The translations under genes and the position numbers were made by a program. Positions 1-9,469 of a DNA stretch of 64,000 nt are shown here, one piece after another; position 1 is the stretch's first letter, and each line of letters begins with the position of its first letter. The notes beneath the pieces were generated by a model. The model saw only the letters and a list, made by a program, of their open reading frames with translations. It made no database searches and had not been told where the DNA came from. Location of the stretch: contig OZ240213.1 in NCBI GenBank assembly GCA_965197555.1, positions 3,720,001-3,784,000 of the forward strand. Direction: 5' to 3'. This stretch comes from G965197555 sp965197555 (lineage in GTDB: Bacteria > Chloroflexota > Dehalococcoidia > Lucifugimonadales > UBA3495).

Positions 1-436
1 TGACCGTGTCCAGAAATTCGACCCGGACGGTAGACATTTGGCCGCCTTTGGAGAGTCGGGAGAAGGTGAAGGTCAGCTACACCGGCCCTCCAGCGTGGCA
101 GTGGACTCGGAAGGCCAAGTGTACGTGGCGGACTGGGGTAACGAACGGGTACAAGTATTCCGACCCGATGGCAGCTTTCTCCAACTACTCCGGGGACAAG
201 CAACGGTCTCCAGATGGGCGCAGGACTACTTCGCTTCCAATCCGGAGGAATTGAAAGAGCGAGAGGTGTCGAATCTAATCCCACCCTTGCCGGACCACCT
301 AACCCTCCCATACCACGTATCATCCCAGACCGAACCCTACTTTTGGGGGCCCGTATCGGTAACCTTAGACCGGGAAGGCCGACTGTACGTCACCGAGACG
401 AACCGGCACAGGTTCCAGGTCTATCAAAAACGTTAA
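1..436 (+). CDS. NHL-repeat beta-propeller protein, C-terminal part (5' end outside window)
   Basis: The reading frame is open from base 2, so the gene starts before the window and only about 144 C-terminal residues are visible. They contain NHL-type repeats: blocks of the form RPSSVAVDSEGQVYVADWGN followed by RVQVFRPDG, and a second block LDREGRLYVTETN near the end. NHL repeats form six-bladed propellers that bind ligands or act as lyase or esterase-like scaffolds; no catalytic role can be read here. Two more NHL proteins lie in the window (2090-3100 and 54876-55754). The next gene, a formaldehyde dehydrogenase, begins 86 bases downstream on the same strand. Confidence 0.85.
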   Translation, partial: DRVQKFDPDGRHLAAFGESGEGEGQLHRPSSVAVDSEGQVYVADWGNERVQVFRPDGSFLQLLRGQATVSRWAQDYFASNPEELKEREVSNLIPPLPDHLTLPYHVSSQTEPYFWGPVSVTLDREGRLYVTETNRHRFQVYQKR

Positions 437-521
437 AGCCGATTCCTCGGCTTCTCCAGGTGTTTCCACCGCACTATAGAACTTTCGTGTCCGCTTACTC
501 TATTTCCCTAGGAGGGTCGCG

Positions 522-1673
522 ATGAAGGCCGTTGTTTACAAGGGCCCCTTTCAAGTGGCTGTGGAGAATGTTCCGGACCCCACGCTACAACACCCCAACG
601 ACGTCATAGTCAAGATCACATCTTCTTGCATCTGTGGTTCGGACCTCCATATGTACGAAGGCAGGACTGCTGCCCAGGCGGGTATCGTCTTCGGCCACGA
701 AAATATGGGTATCATCCAAGAGGTGGGCCAAGCGGTCAAGACCCTGAAGGCCGGCGACAGAGTGGTGATGCCATTCAACGTGGCCTGCGGATTCTGCAAA
801 AACTGCCAAAGGGGCTTTACGGGTTTTTGCACCACTGTAAATCCCGGATTCGCCGGTGGCGCCTACGGCTACGTGGCCATGGGACCTTGGGGCGGCGGCC
901 AGGCCGAATACCTGCAGGTCCCTTACGCAGACTTCAACTGCTTACCCTTGCCTCCTGGCACCGAGTACGAAGCCGACTTCTCGTTGCTGGCCGATATATT
1001 CCCCACCGGGTACCACGGTGCGGCTCTGGCTGATGTCAGTCCCGGGGAAAGCGTGGCCGTCTTTGGGGCAGGTCCCGTAGGCTTGATGGCCGCTTATAGC
1101 TGTGTCATCCGAGGTGCAGCCGAGATCTACGCAATCGACCACGTTAAAGAGCGCTTGGACAAGGCCGCGGAGATTGGGGCGGTCCCCATCAACTTTGACG
1201 ACGGGGACCCGGTCCAGCAGATCAAGGACCGGCGCAGCGGCGACGGAGTGGATAAAGCGATCGACGCGGTGGGTTATCAGGCTGCGGCGGCGGGCTCACC
1301 TGCGGCAGGCGGCGAGCAGCAAGAGGTACCCAACATCGTTCTGAACCAGCTCATCGAGATAGTAAACCCGACCGGCGCGTTGGGCATTCCCGGCCTGTAC
1401 GTCCCCACAGACCCGGGTGGTGTGGATGACAACGCCCGGAGAGGGGCGCTCTCTTTGAACTTTGGCCGCTTATTCGAAAAGGGGTTGAGGCTTGGTACTG
1501 GCCAATGCAACGTCAAGCGATACAATGCTTATCTTCGGGATATGATTATCGCAGATAAGGCAAAACCTGGGTTCGTGGTTTCTCACCAGGTACCGTTGGA
1601 CGACGCGGCAGACGCTTACGACAAATTCGACAAGCGCATCGACGGGTATACCAAGGTTATTCTCAAACCCTAG
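522..1673 (+). CDS. fdhA: Glutathione-independent formaldehyde dehydrogenase (zinc-dependent MDR family)
   Basis: A 383-residue zinc medium-chain dehydrogenase predicted to oxidise formaldehyde or small aldehydes with NAD. Catalytic zinc ligands are Cys38 (ICGSD), His59 and Glu60 (FGHEN). The structural zinc site is Cys89, Cys92, Cys95 and Cys103. The NAD-binding GAGPVG lies at 182-187. Blocks PFNVACG, GGAYGYV, GGQAEY and GIPGLYV match the Pseudomonas putida glutathione-independent enzyme, which is about 399 residues long. The ATG follows a strong GGAGGG ribosome site with 5-base spacing. Formaldehyde is a possible product of N-methylglutamate dehydrogenase (42816-48105), so this enzyme could drain that C1 flux. 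That link is inference. A general aldehyde or alcohol substrate is the alternative. Confidence 0.88.
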   Translation: MKAVVYKGPFQVAVENVPDPTLQHPNDVIVKITSSCICGSDLHMYEGRTAAQAGIVFGHENMGIIQEVGQAVKTLKAGDRVVMPFNVACGFCKNCQRGFTGFCTTVNPGFAGGAYGYVAMGPWGGGQAEYLQVPYADFNCLPLPPGTEYEADFSLLADIFPTGYHGAALADVSPGESVAVFGAGPVGLMAAYSCVIRGAAEIYAIDHVKERLDKAAEIGAVPINFDDGDPVQQIKDRRSGDGVDKAIDAVGYQAAAAGSPAAGGEQQEVPNIVLNQLIEIVNPTGALGIPGLYVPTDPGGVDDNARRGALSLNFGRLFEKGLRLGTGQCNVKRYNAYLRDMIIADKAKPGFVVSHQVPLDDAADAYDKFDKRIDGYTKVILKP

Positions 1674-2089
1674 GACCATCGCCCGTCGAGTTTGAAGAGT
1701 GCGATGTCACGCCGCCCTTCCGCCTCAGGCGGACCCCCAATCGAAGGAGCGAGACTAAGTCCTCTCCTCCCGAGGATTAGCATGGGGATGCTGGCTTCTC
1801 CCAACTAGGGCCCGCCGCTCAGCGGTTGAGCCGGCTCCCGCCGGAGTAAGGTCAAAACACGGGATACGCGCAAGTACCAGGAATTCGTTTGCAGGCCAAC
1901 TGGGTATCTTGGTACTTATGCTGTTACTGGCAGCAGGTCTCATTGCCTTATCGGCTCTCACCCCGGTGAACCCCCACGGAATACGGCGATTACTCTTGCA
2001 GCGCCAACGGGTGAGGAAGCCAGGCCGGCCAGTATTGATCTAACAGATTTCCAACGTGCGCACCTATTTCGGCTCCGGAGGAATTGGTC
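1674..2089. other. Intergenic stretch with one possible small membrane-peptide ORF
   Basis: No clear gene in 416 bases. On the plus strand, bases 1918-2043 could encode a 41-residue peptide that starts MLLLAAGLIALSALTP, a single hydrophobic segment, and ends in a basic tail. It has no good ribosome site and no recognised family, so it is left uncalled. A GGAGGAA ribosome site for the next gene lies at 2077-2083. Confidence 0.4.
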
Positions 2090-3100
2090 ATGCGTGTCGG
2101 AATCGGAACCGCTAGCTACGAGTGGGTTGACCGCTGGGCTAAGATCCCTCCTTCGGATAGCGCCCGCCTAGGTTGGGCTCATCACGGCGTAGCGGTTAGC
2201 AAGACGGGTGAGGTCATATCATTCCATCAAGGCGATCCCACCATGCTGGTCTTCGACCCCTCGGGCCGCCTGGAACGGACCTGGAATATCAGCGTGGCCG
2301 ATGCTCACGGAATTACTCTAGTGGAAGAGGGTGGCACCGAATTTCTTTGGATTGCTGATAACGGGCGGAAGCGGCAGTACGACATCAGCTACGAATACCC
2401 TCAGAGCCCGGAGCGATTCTCCGGCAAAGTGGTGAAGACCACTCTCGACGGTGAAATCGTGATGGAGCTGGAGAAGCCGGACCTGGAGATATACCGCGGC
2501 GGTAACTATTCCCCGACTTTTGTGGTGGTGAATGAACAGCAGGCCGGGGGTGACGGAGACGTGTGGGTAGCCGACGGCTACGGGGAAAACCACGTCCACC
2601 AGTATACCAAAAACGGAGATTACGTGGGCAGCATCAATGGCTCTGAAGGAACTGCAGGGCTATTTAATTGTCCCCACGCCATTTTTATTGACCGTCGCAG
2701 ACCCGAGGCTGAGCTGTACGTAGCGGACCGGACCAATAAACAGGTCCAGGTGTACACCTTGGATGGCAACTTCAAACGGTCCTTTGGCTCCGAATTTCTT
2801 TCCAGCCCCAGCGGGTTCGTCACAGACGGCGACCGCTTGGTGGTAGCGGAACTGCGGGCTCGGCTGGCCGTGTTGGACCAAGGGGACAATTTAATCTGCT
2901 ACCTCGGCGAAAACGAAGAGGTCTGTCGGGTCGACGGCTGGCCTAACAATAGAGACTCCAACGGCGACTTGGTACCTACCAACTTATTGGAAGCCGGGAA
3001 GTTCAACAGCCCGCACGGCATGGCGATTGATGGCGAAGGGAATTTGTATGTGGCTGAGTGGCTGATCGGAGGCAGGTTCACCAAGCTGGCCAAGGGGTGA
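2090..3100 (+). CDS. NHL-repeat six-bladed beta-propeller protein
   Basis: A 336-residue protein with repeated propeller blades: HHGVAVSKTGEVISF near residue 32, DAHGITL, FLWIADNG, GDVWVADGYG, AELYVADRTN, and a final HGMAIDGEGNLYVAEW. No signal peptide or membrane segment is visible, so it is probably cytoplasmic. The ATG at 2090 is preferred over an in-frame TTG at 2084 because GGAGGAA (2077-2083) sits 6 bases before it. Related SAR202-type proteins are often annotated as peptidyl-alpha-hydroxyglycine amidating lyase-like, but the substrate is unknown. It is similar in architecture to the genes at 1-436 and 54876-55754. Confidence 0.85.
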   Translation: MRVGIGTASYEWVDRWAKIPPSDSARLGWAHHGVAVSKTGEVISFHQGDPTMLVFDPSGRLERTWNISVADAHGITLVEEGGTEFLWIADNGRKRQYDISYEYPQSPERFSGKVVKTTLDGEIVMELEKPDLEIYRGGNYSPTFVVVNEQQAGGDGDVWVADGYGENHVHQYTKNGDYVGSINGSEGTAGLFNCPHAIFIDRRRPEAELYVADRTNKQVQVYTLDGNFKRSFGSEFLSSPSGFVTDGDRLVVAELRARLAVLDQGDNLICYLGENEEVCRVDGWPNNRDSNGDLVPTNLLEAGKFNSPHGMAIDGEGNLYVAEWLIGGRFTKLAKG

Positions 3101-3202
3101 ATGGGTTAGGCCTTAACGCTGCACAAACACACAGAGACTCAGTGGAACCTCGGGTGCTTCAAGATCTTGTGGCCCGCATTGCCAGACCATGGGCGTCACG
3201 CA

Positions 3203-4006
3203 TCAATTCATCCGACTGCCGCCGTCGACATTGATGGACTGGCCCGTGATGTTCCTGGCAAAGTCCGATGCCAAGAATGCCGCCAGGTTGCCGATGTCCT
3301 CAGGTGTCTGTTCGCGGTTGAGAGGAATCCTTGCCGTAACGTCGCGCTCGAATATCAGCCTGGGCGACAACTCATCCGGGTTTTCGCCTGGTAATATGCT
3401 CCGGCGATGGGCGATGCCTTGCCACATAGCAGTCCATAATAGTCCAGGGCAGATAGCGTTCACATTGATGCCAAACGGCGCCAGCTCCTGAGCCGAAGAC
3501 TGGGTATAACTGATTACCCCAGCCTTCGATACATGATAGGGGGGATTCCCGGGCATGCCTTGCCTGCCCGCGATCGATGATATGTTGACTATCTTTCCGT
3601 AACGCCGCTCTTTCATGCTGCTCTTGACGGCGTTGGTCATTCTGACTATCCCTTTCACATTTATTTCATAAATCATATCCCAGTCGTCTTCATTGGATTC
3701 TTCACGTGCTTCAAAACCGGGAGCCGCGTAGATACCGGCGTTGTTAATCAGCACGTCGATTCGCCCGAACCGGTCCAAGACCTGGTTTACCATGCGGCCC
3801 ACCGAGTCTTGGAGAGTTACATCCACATGGGTTGCCATCGAAGCTCTACTCAATTCCGCCACTTCGTGAGCGACAGTATCAGCATCCTCTTGGTTGATGT
3901 CGGCAACAACCACGTCCGCCCCGTGCCTCGCCAGGGTCAAGGCGATGCCTCGGCCGATTCCTCGACCTCCACCGGTTACAACCGCGACTTTGTCTGTAAC
4001 ATCCAT
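3203..4006 (-). CDS. SDR family NAD(P)-dependent oxidoreductase (FabG-like)
   Basis: A classical short-chain dehydrogenase of 267 residues. It has the TGxxxGIG cofactor motif at 11-18, NNAG at 88-91, and the catalytic Ser144, Tyr157 and Lys161 (PPYHVSK). The C-terminal block ITGQSINVDGG is typical of the FabG or sugar and hydroxyacid dehydrogenase branch. The substrate cannot be fixed from sequence. It lies 26 bases downstream of the CoA-transferase at 4033-5280 on the same strand, so the two are probably cotranscribed. A hydroxyacyl-CoA or hydroxyacid substrate is therefore a reasonable inference. A GAGAGA ribosome site precedes the ATG. Confidence 0.9.
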   Translation of the reverse strand: MDVTDKVAVVTGGGRGIGRGIALTLARHGADVVVADINQEDADTVAHEVAELSRASMATHVDVTLQDSVGRMVNQVLDRFGRIDVLINNAGIYAAPGFEAREESNEDDWDMIYEINVKGIVRMTNAVKSSMKERRYGKIVNISSIAGRQGMPGNPPYHVSKAGVISYTQSSAQELAPFGINVNAICPGLLWTAMWQGIAHRRSILPGENPDELSPRLIFERDVTARIPLNREQTPEDIGNLAAFLASDFARNITGQSINVDGGSRMN

Positions 4007-4032
4007 TTTGTCTCTCTCAGCTTTAGCGGATT

Positions 4033-5280
4033 CTAGATGATGCCCTGTTCCCGTAGTTGGTCTACTTCGGAAGCACCAAGCCCTAGTAGCCGCTCGTAGA
4101 CCAACTCGTTGTCATAGCCCAAAGGCACCGAGCCACGCCAAATCTCACCGGGGGTCAGGGAGAACTTGGGGGCGATTCCGGTGCCTTTGACCTTTCTCCC
4201 TAAGCTTATGTCATCCCACTCAATGTGTACATTTCGTTGCTGGTAGTGTGGGTCCTCCGCCATATCTTTGGGGCTCATAATAGAGCAACATCCCACTTGG
4301 GCGGCGTTCATGATCCGGACCACTTCCTGTACGGTACGCTCCTCCACCCAACCTCTGAGGATTGCGTCGAACTCGATCCCCGCCGGTGAGTCTACCTCTA
4401 TCGACGCTTTTTGCCAGTGCTCGTCGGTCGGGTCCAAGTCCAATACCCGGCAGATCCGATCGAAGACAGTGCCCACGGCTGCAATGATGACCCAGCCGTC
4501 GTTTGCTTGAAACACATCGTAGGGTTGAAACATGCCTGCTTTATTGCCTGCTCGCTGCCTGACCAACCCGTGATCGAAGTAAGCCACCATAGTCCCTGCT
4601 AGAATGTGGTGAACGGCCTCGTATTGAGCCAAATCAATCACCTGGCCTCGCCCGGACCGTTGGGCGTAGATATAACCCGCCAGAGTGGACCATAGGCAGA
4701 ATAGGGCTGTGATGTAGTCGCCGGTCCAGGGAGTCGCTTTAACCGGTGGGTCTGGTTCAGGGAAACCGGTTAAGTTCATGAGGCCACCGAACCCCTGCCC
4801 TATGAAGTCGTAGGATGCCCGGCTCAGATAGTCAGGGTGCCCGTCCTGGCCATAGCCGGATACGTGGGTAACTACAATGCGTGGATTGGTCTTGAGGATG
4901 GTTTCATCGTCCAGTCCCCACTCGGCGTAGGTCCCAGGTATAGAAGATTCCATCCAGATGTCGGCCTGAGCAATAAGACCCAGGAAAAGCTCTTTCCCCT
5001 TGGCGGTGCTCAGGTCCAGGGTAACGTGGTGGGTGTTGCGCCGGTCCTGAATCCATCCCGCGGCCACGCGGGACCCGTCTTCCGCCTCGGTAGGAAACTC
5101 CAAGTTTCGCCACACCGCATCTCCCACCCCCGGCCGCTCGACCTGTATTACCTCGGCGCCCATCTCGGCCGCCATCTCCGCCGCGAAGGGTTGGGCGATG
5201 ATAGTCCCACTGGAGATGATGCGGACCCCTTGCAGTGGTCCAAACTGGTAGGGCAATAGGGAAGATGCTCTGTCTTCCAT
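4033..5280 (-). CDS. CaiB/BaiF family (class III) CoA-transferase
   Basis: A 415-residue class III CoA-transferase, an interlocked-dimer family that moves CoA between carboxylic acids through an aspartyl-CoA thioester. The N-terminus contains GPLQGVRIISSGTIIAQPFA, the usual first Rossmann strand and loop. WTGDYITALF carries the likely catalytic Asp188, and GRGQVIDLAQYEA follows as in the family. Length fits the family norm of about 400. The ATG has AAGGAG upstream. The donor and acceptor acids cannot be predicted. A 745-base intergenic region carrying repeats lies upstream of the start. Confidence 0.9.
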   Translation of the reverse strand: MEDRASSLLPYQFGPLQGVRIISSGTIIAQPFAAEMAAEMGAEVIQVERPGVGDAVWRNLEFPTEAEDGSRVAAGWIQDRRNTHHVTLDLSTAKGKELFLGLIAQADIWMESSIPGTYAEWGLDDETILKTNPRIVVTHVSGYGQDGHPDYLSRASYDFIGQGFGGLMNLTGFPEPDPPVKATPWTGDYITALFCLWSTLAGYIYAQRSGRGQVIDLAQYEAVHHILAGTMVAYFDHGLVRQRAGNKAGMFQPYDVFQANDGWVIIAAVGTVFDRICRVLDLDPTDEHWQKASIEVDSPAGIEFDAILRGWVEERTVQEVVRIMNAAQVGCCSIMSPKDMAEDPHYQQRNVHIEWDDISLGRKVKGTGIAPKFSLTPGEIWRGSVPLGYDNELVYERLLGLGASEVDQLREQGII

Positions 5281-6025
5281 TACATCGCTCCTTAAGAAGA
5301 GAAGTTTCAGGAGCCGCTAGCCGGTGGAGCCAAGGCCCTTCCCGGCCGCATTCGTATCTATTGGCATTATAGATTAAAGTTGCGTGGATAGGACTGGCAC
5401 CAAAGCTTGACCCAAGGTATTTGATGATCTTAGGCCATGGGAAGCCCCGTTCGGCCTGAGCTTGTCCAAGGCCCATCGTCACGGTTCCACAAGCCTGTCA
5501 CGCCGAAGGACAGGTGGTTCGACAAGTTCACCACGAACGAACTACCCGCAACCCGAGAACACTCAGAGGCGGCCCAACCTAGTTGAAGGACGCAAATCTC
5601 CCCGTTCGCCTTGAGCTTTTCATAACCCGTTCGTCCTGAGCTTGTCGAAGGACGGCTGGTTCATTGTGACCAGCTCCCGACAAAAGGGAAATCCACCTTA
5701 GGTAGACAATTAATAGGCTTGCCCAAGGCATTCGCGTTTTCGGTCTCAAATCTGCGGGTCTGATTAATAGTAAGGACCTCGGTCCCGTCGCTCCTGCCCA
5801 GCGAGGGACGTCATCACCTTGTGGTGTGCCTAGCGCTGAGACAAGAATTTAAACCCAATTGCTCCGCCAGGTTGACCGGCTTTAGCCGCGCTTCTAGAAT
5901 TATCGCTGGCTGTCTTAAAAAGACCCAGACTTAATCCTGAGACAAGGTTAGAACATCGACATTGACGTTCAACTCGCCGGCCTCCGATTACAGGGTTCAT
6001 CAAGTCTTCAACACAGGGAATTAGC
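5281..6025. other. Long intergenic region between divergent genes, holding REP-like repeats
   Basis: These 745 bases separate the divergent genes at 4033-5280 and 6026-6766. No coding frame is supported. The middle part (5447-5655) carries several copies of a short repeat, described separately. An AGGGAA ribosome site at 6015-6020 serves the next gene. Confidence 0.7.
5447..5655. repeat. Cluster of REP-like extragenic repeats
   Basis: Four copies of a motif close to CCGTTCGTCCTGAGCTTGTC followed by GAAGGACGG are visible: 5447-5474 plus, 5518-5539 minus, a degenerate 5602-5621 plus, and 5626-5655 plus. Copies in opposite orientation can pair as hairpins. The same motif recurs between genes at 50653-50730 and as a weak match at 43133-43160. 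Position outside genes, both orientations and inexact copies fit a REP-like dispersed element, not an operator for one gene. Confidence 0.8.
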
Positions 6026-6766
6026 ATGGCGGTACGCACACGCATCGGGGTAATGGTCCCATCGACGAATACCACTTGTGAAGCCGATTTTCAGTTGGCT
6101 GCCCCTGACAACGTAACCATCCACGGCCACCGTCTTTGGCTCACCAACGACGCTGCTGGCGGCGACGGAATGGACCGCATGAACCAGGAGATTGAAACCG
6201 CGGCCCAATACCTCGCCACTGCCAAGGTCGATGCCATTGCCTATGGTTGCACCACGGGCAGTTTTTACAGAGGGCCCGGATGGGACGAAGAGATGCTGCA
6301 AGTAATCCAGCAGGCAGCCGGAGTCCCAGCGGCAGCAACCAGCCCCTCGGTCGTGGAGGCGTTGCGGTCCTTCGGCGCCCAAAGAATATCGGTGGCCTCA
6401 CCCTATCCTGATTGGAACAACCAGAAGCTTCGCGCCTATCTGGAAGCCCAGGGCTTCGAGGTATTGAACGTGGAGGGTGAGCCCCAAGCGGCGGAGTCAG
6501 GCAACCAGGGTATCAACGACCAAGACCCCGAGGCGGTGGTGGAATTTGCTTCACGGGTCTGCCGCCCTGAGGCCGACGCTCTGCTGTGCTCCTGCACTGC
6601 GTGGCGGTCGATGGAGGCTGCGGCTGAGCTTGAAGCCCGCATAAGCAAGCCGGTGATAACCTCCAACCAAGCTACCATCTGGGCCACTTTTCGCATGCTG
6701 GACTTGCGCCAGCCGGTCCTCGGGTTCGGGGCGCTACTCGAAAACCTGCAATCTGTAGCGGCCTAG
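6026..6766 (+). CDS. Maleate cis-trans isomerase / arylmalonate decarboxylase-like protein (Asp/Glu racemase superfamily)
   Basis: A 246-residue protein with the superfamily signature: VPSTNTTCEAD near the N-terminus (Asn15), a first active-site cysteine Cys75 in AYGCTTGSF, and a second Cys190 in CSCTAW. Maleate isomerase uses two cysteines while arylmalonate decarboxylase keeps only the second, so the pair here favours isomerase or racemase chemistry on a dicarboxylic acid. The ATG follows AGGGAA with 5-base spacing. A VOC protein starts 15 bases after the stop, so the two probably form an operon. Confidence 0.85.
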   Translation: MAVRTRIGVMVPSTNTTCEADFQLAAPDNVTIHGHRLWLTNDAAGGDGMDRMNQEIETAAQYLATAKVDAIAYGCTTGSFYRGPGWDEEMLQVIQQAAGVPAAATSPSVVEALRSFGAQRISVASPYPDWNNQKLRAYLEAQGFEVLNVEGEPQAAESGNQGINDQDPEAVVEFASRVCRPEADALLCSCTAWRSMEAAAELEARISKPVITSNQATIWATFRMLDLRQPVLGFGALLENLQSVAA

Positions 6767-6781
6767 GTCCGACCCCAGATT

Positions 6782-7759
6782 ATGATTTCCTCGGATTTGG
6801 CCTACGTAGCGGTCATCGTGCGGGATGTTGAAGCGGTGGCGGGTACTTTGTCGAGGGACCTAGGCCTATCTCGCACCTACCAGGAGGTAGGCGGCACAGA
6901 CCGCAGGGCACCAGTGCTCCTGATCGGAAAAACCCCAATAGTCTTATTTGAGCCGGGGGACCCATTTCTCGGTGGCTATGAGAGGACCGGCGTACACCAT
7001 TTGGGCCTGGCAGTAGCGGACCCGCTGGAAGCCGCCAAAGAGGTCCACGAAGCCGGTGTTCCTTCAGTGGACAGCACACCGCAACCGGGGCTGGGTGGTG
7101 CTGGTCGCATCCTGCTGGACCCAGGGGCCACCGCGGGCGTGATGACCTATTTGACGGAGCCCTTGGAGTTGGGAAGCGGCGCCAACGAATTGCCCGATGG
7201 ATTCCCCAATGGATTCCCCAATGCATTCATTGAAGGCATCGACCACCTAGGAGCGGCCAGCGCCGATACCGGAGGAGCCCTGGAGGTATTTTCCCACAGA
7301 CTCGGGTTTCAATTAGAAAGTTCCCAGACGGACCTGGAGGTCCGGACCACCATCGAGAGCTTCACTTCCGATAAGTATGGTGTCGTTTACCACGCAAGGC
7401 CCCCGGAGCTAGTCGCCGGGCTTCGGGTGACCTTCGTGACCATCGGGGATTGCGAGTTGGAGTTCCTAGAGAACTTCAATCCGGAACAGGTTGGCGCCGT
7501 CACCCGCGGTCAAGTGGGAGACACCCGTCAAGACCAAGGCGCCATCAGCCGTTTCATAGCCTCCAGAGGGCCAGGCCTACACCACCTGGCGCTGAGAGTC
7601 ACCGACATCGAAGCAACGCTGTCGGCCCTTGGGCGGTCTGGCCATGAGTTGATCGATACCGCCGCCCGGCCCGGGAGCCGCCGGGCCAAGATCGGGTTCA
7701 TCCATCCAGGGAGTCTAGGTGGCCTCTTGGTGCATCTGGTACAAAGGGAAGAGATTTAG
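6782..7759 (+). CDS. Two-domain VOC (glyoxalase/dioxygenase-fold) protein
   Basis: A 325-residue protein made of duplicated VOC modules. The first begins DLAYVAVIVRDVEA and contains VHHLGLAVADP. The second begins at about residue 155 with IDHLGAASAD and ends with GLHHLALRVTDI. The layout resembles 4-hydroxyphenylpyruvate dioxygenase or methylmalonyl-CoA epimerase relatives. Candidate metal histidines lie in the VHHLG, IDHLG and LHHLA motifs. The substrate is unknown. It directly follows the maleate isomerase-like gene. No strong ribosome site precedes the ATG. Confidence 0.8.
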   Translation: MISSDLAYVAVIVRDVEAVAGTLSRDLGLSRTYQEVGGTDRRAPVLLIGKTPIVLFEPGDPFLGGYERTGVHHLGLAVADPLEAAKEVHEAGVPSVDSTPQPGLGGAGRILLDPGATAGVMTYLTEPLELGSGANELPDGFPNGFPNAFIEGIDHLGAASADTGGALEVFSHRLGFQLESSQTDLEVRTTIESFTSDKYGVVYHARPPELVAGLRVTFVTIGDCELEFLENFNPEQVGAVTRGQVGDTRQDQGAISRFIASRGPGLHHLALRVTDIEATLSALGRSGHELIDTAARPGSRRAKIGFIHPGSLGGLLVHLVQREEI

Positions 7760-7895
7760 CGCTCGTAACAAACTCGCTACTAATCAACTGACTACGGGGC
7801 GTTGGGAGGAGGCCCAACTAATAGAACGCCAAATCTGGTACTCTCCCTTCCTTAGCCCTCGTGATGATATTTGAACGATCAGAGAGGTAAAGCCC

Positions 7896-9446
7896 GTGAA
7901 GTATGATTATGTAATCATCGGCGCCGGCTCCGCCGGTTGCGTCCTGGCCACCCGGTTATCGGAAGACGCCGATAAGTCCATCTTGCTACTAGAGGCCGGG
8001 CCCGACTATCCCGACTTTGAACACCTGCCCATCGACCTGAAAGACGGTAACAACGTATGGCGGTCTGCTTACGGGCCCCATAGCTGGGACTACCGGGCCA
8101 CGGCAACACCGCTTCAGCCGGAGCCGATAATCATACCCCGAGGAAAAGCCACCGGCGGCTCCAGCGCCATCAACGGCCAAGTACTATTCCGGGGTGTGCC
8201 GGAGGATTACGACAACTGGGCCGAATGGGGCAACAACGAGTGGGCGTTTACCAAGCTTCTGCCCTATTTTCGCAAGCTGGAAACAGACCGGGATTTCCCG
8301 GGCGGTGACTTTCACGGTAATGACGGGCCCATTCCGGTGCGGCGCTACAAGCGCGAGGAATGGTTGCCAGCCTTCCGGGCCTATTACGATGCTTGCGTGG
8401 CGTTGGGGTGTCCCCAAGACCCCGACCAGAACCACCCCGACTCCAACGGTATTGCAGCCAGGCCCCTGAATAACATTGACGGCGTTCGAATGAGCACGGC
8501 GCTTACCTACCTGAACTTGGCCAGGCACCGGCTGAACCTATCGGTCCGGGCCAACGTAACAGTGCACCGCATCCTGTTCGAGGGTAAACAAGCCGTGGGT
8601 GTAGAAGCCGAGAGTGGTGGCGAGGTCTTCACCGTGGCAGGGGAACAAGTAATCCTGAGTGGCGGGGCCATAAACTCGCCTCAGGTCTTGATGCTCTCCG
8701 GAGTTGGTCCGGCCGACCACCTAAGAGGCCTTGGCATCAATGTGGTTCACGATTCCCCCGGGGTTGGGCAGAACCTGCGGGACCATCCCGCGGCTTTCAT
8801 CCTATTTCGAGGGCATGGTGAGCCTCCGGATGAGTCCGCTGCCAATATTCAAATCGGCCTGCGGTACAGCCATGAGGGGTCTCCCACCAGAGCCGACATT
8901 CAGGCCAGTCCTATCCTTATGTCAAGTGAACACCGGCCAGCCAGCGTCAACATCGAAAGCGACGATTTTCATTTCGGGATCAGCTCGGCGTTGCAAAATG
9001 CCACCTCTGCCGGGAAGCTCACCCTCAGCTCCCCCGATCCTCACTCTCAGCCAGTGCTGAATTACGATTACCTCTCAGACCCCTACGACCGCCAACGGAT
9101 GCGGCAAGCCATCCGTACGGCGCTGACGGTGGCTGACCAGCCTCCTTTCAGCGATTTTATCGCGGAACGGCTGAACCCCACCGACGAGGACCTAGCCTCC
9201 GACGATGCTTTGGACGCCTGGCTGCTGCGAAACGCTTATACCCAGCACCACTCCTCCGGTACCTGCAAGATGGGGCCAGATTCCGACTCCATGGCCGTGG
9301 TGGACCAGTATTGCCACGTTAGGGGGATAGAGAATTTGAGGGTAGTGGACGCAGCCGTTATGCCCGATGTAATCCGGGCCAACACCAACGCTACGACCAT
9401 TATGATTGCCGAAAGGGTCGCCGACTGGATCAAAGAGGGGAAATAA
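7896..9446 (+). CDS. GMC family FAD-dependent oxidoreductase (choline dehydrogenase-like)
   Basis: A full-length 516-residue GMC oxidoreductase. GAGSAG at 9-14 binds the FAD ADP moiety, RGKATGGSSAINGQ is GMC signature 1, and GAINSPQVLMLSGVGP is signature 2. Near the C-terminus are TQHHSSGTCKMG, with the active-site His at about 451-452, and RANTNATTIM with the second catalytic Asn at about 498. The family oxidises alcohols such as choline, aryl alcohols or polyethylene glycols. Substrate assignment is not possible here. It starts with GTG after AGAGAGGTAA. Confidence 0.92.
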   Translation: MKYDYVIIGAGSAGCVLATRLSEDADKSILLLEAGPDYPDFEHLPIDLKDGNNVWRSAYGPHSWDYRATATPLQPEPIIIPRGKATGGSSAINGQVLFRGVPEDYDNWAEWGNNEWAFTKLLPYFRKLETDRDFPGGDFHGNDGPIPVRRYKREEWLPAFRAYYDACVALGCPQDPDQNHPDSNGIAARPLNNIDGVRMSTALTYLNLARHRLNLSVRANVTVHRILFEGKQAVGVEAESGGEVFTVAGEQVILSGGAINSPQVLMLSGVGPADHLRGLGINVVHDSPGVGQNLRDHPAAFILFRGHGEPPDESAANIQIGLRYSHEGSPTRADIQASPILMSSEHRPASVNIESDDFHFGISSALQNATSAGKLTLSSPDPHSQPVLNYDYLSDPYDRQRMRQAIRTALTVADQPPFSDFIAERLNPTDEDLASDDALDAWLLRNAYTQHHSSGTCKMGPDSDSMAVVDQYCHVRGIENLRVVDAAVMPDVIRANTNATTIMIAERVADWIKEGK

Positions 9447-9469
9447 ATTTCAGTCCACTCTTTCAGACC

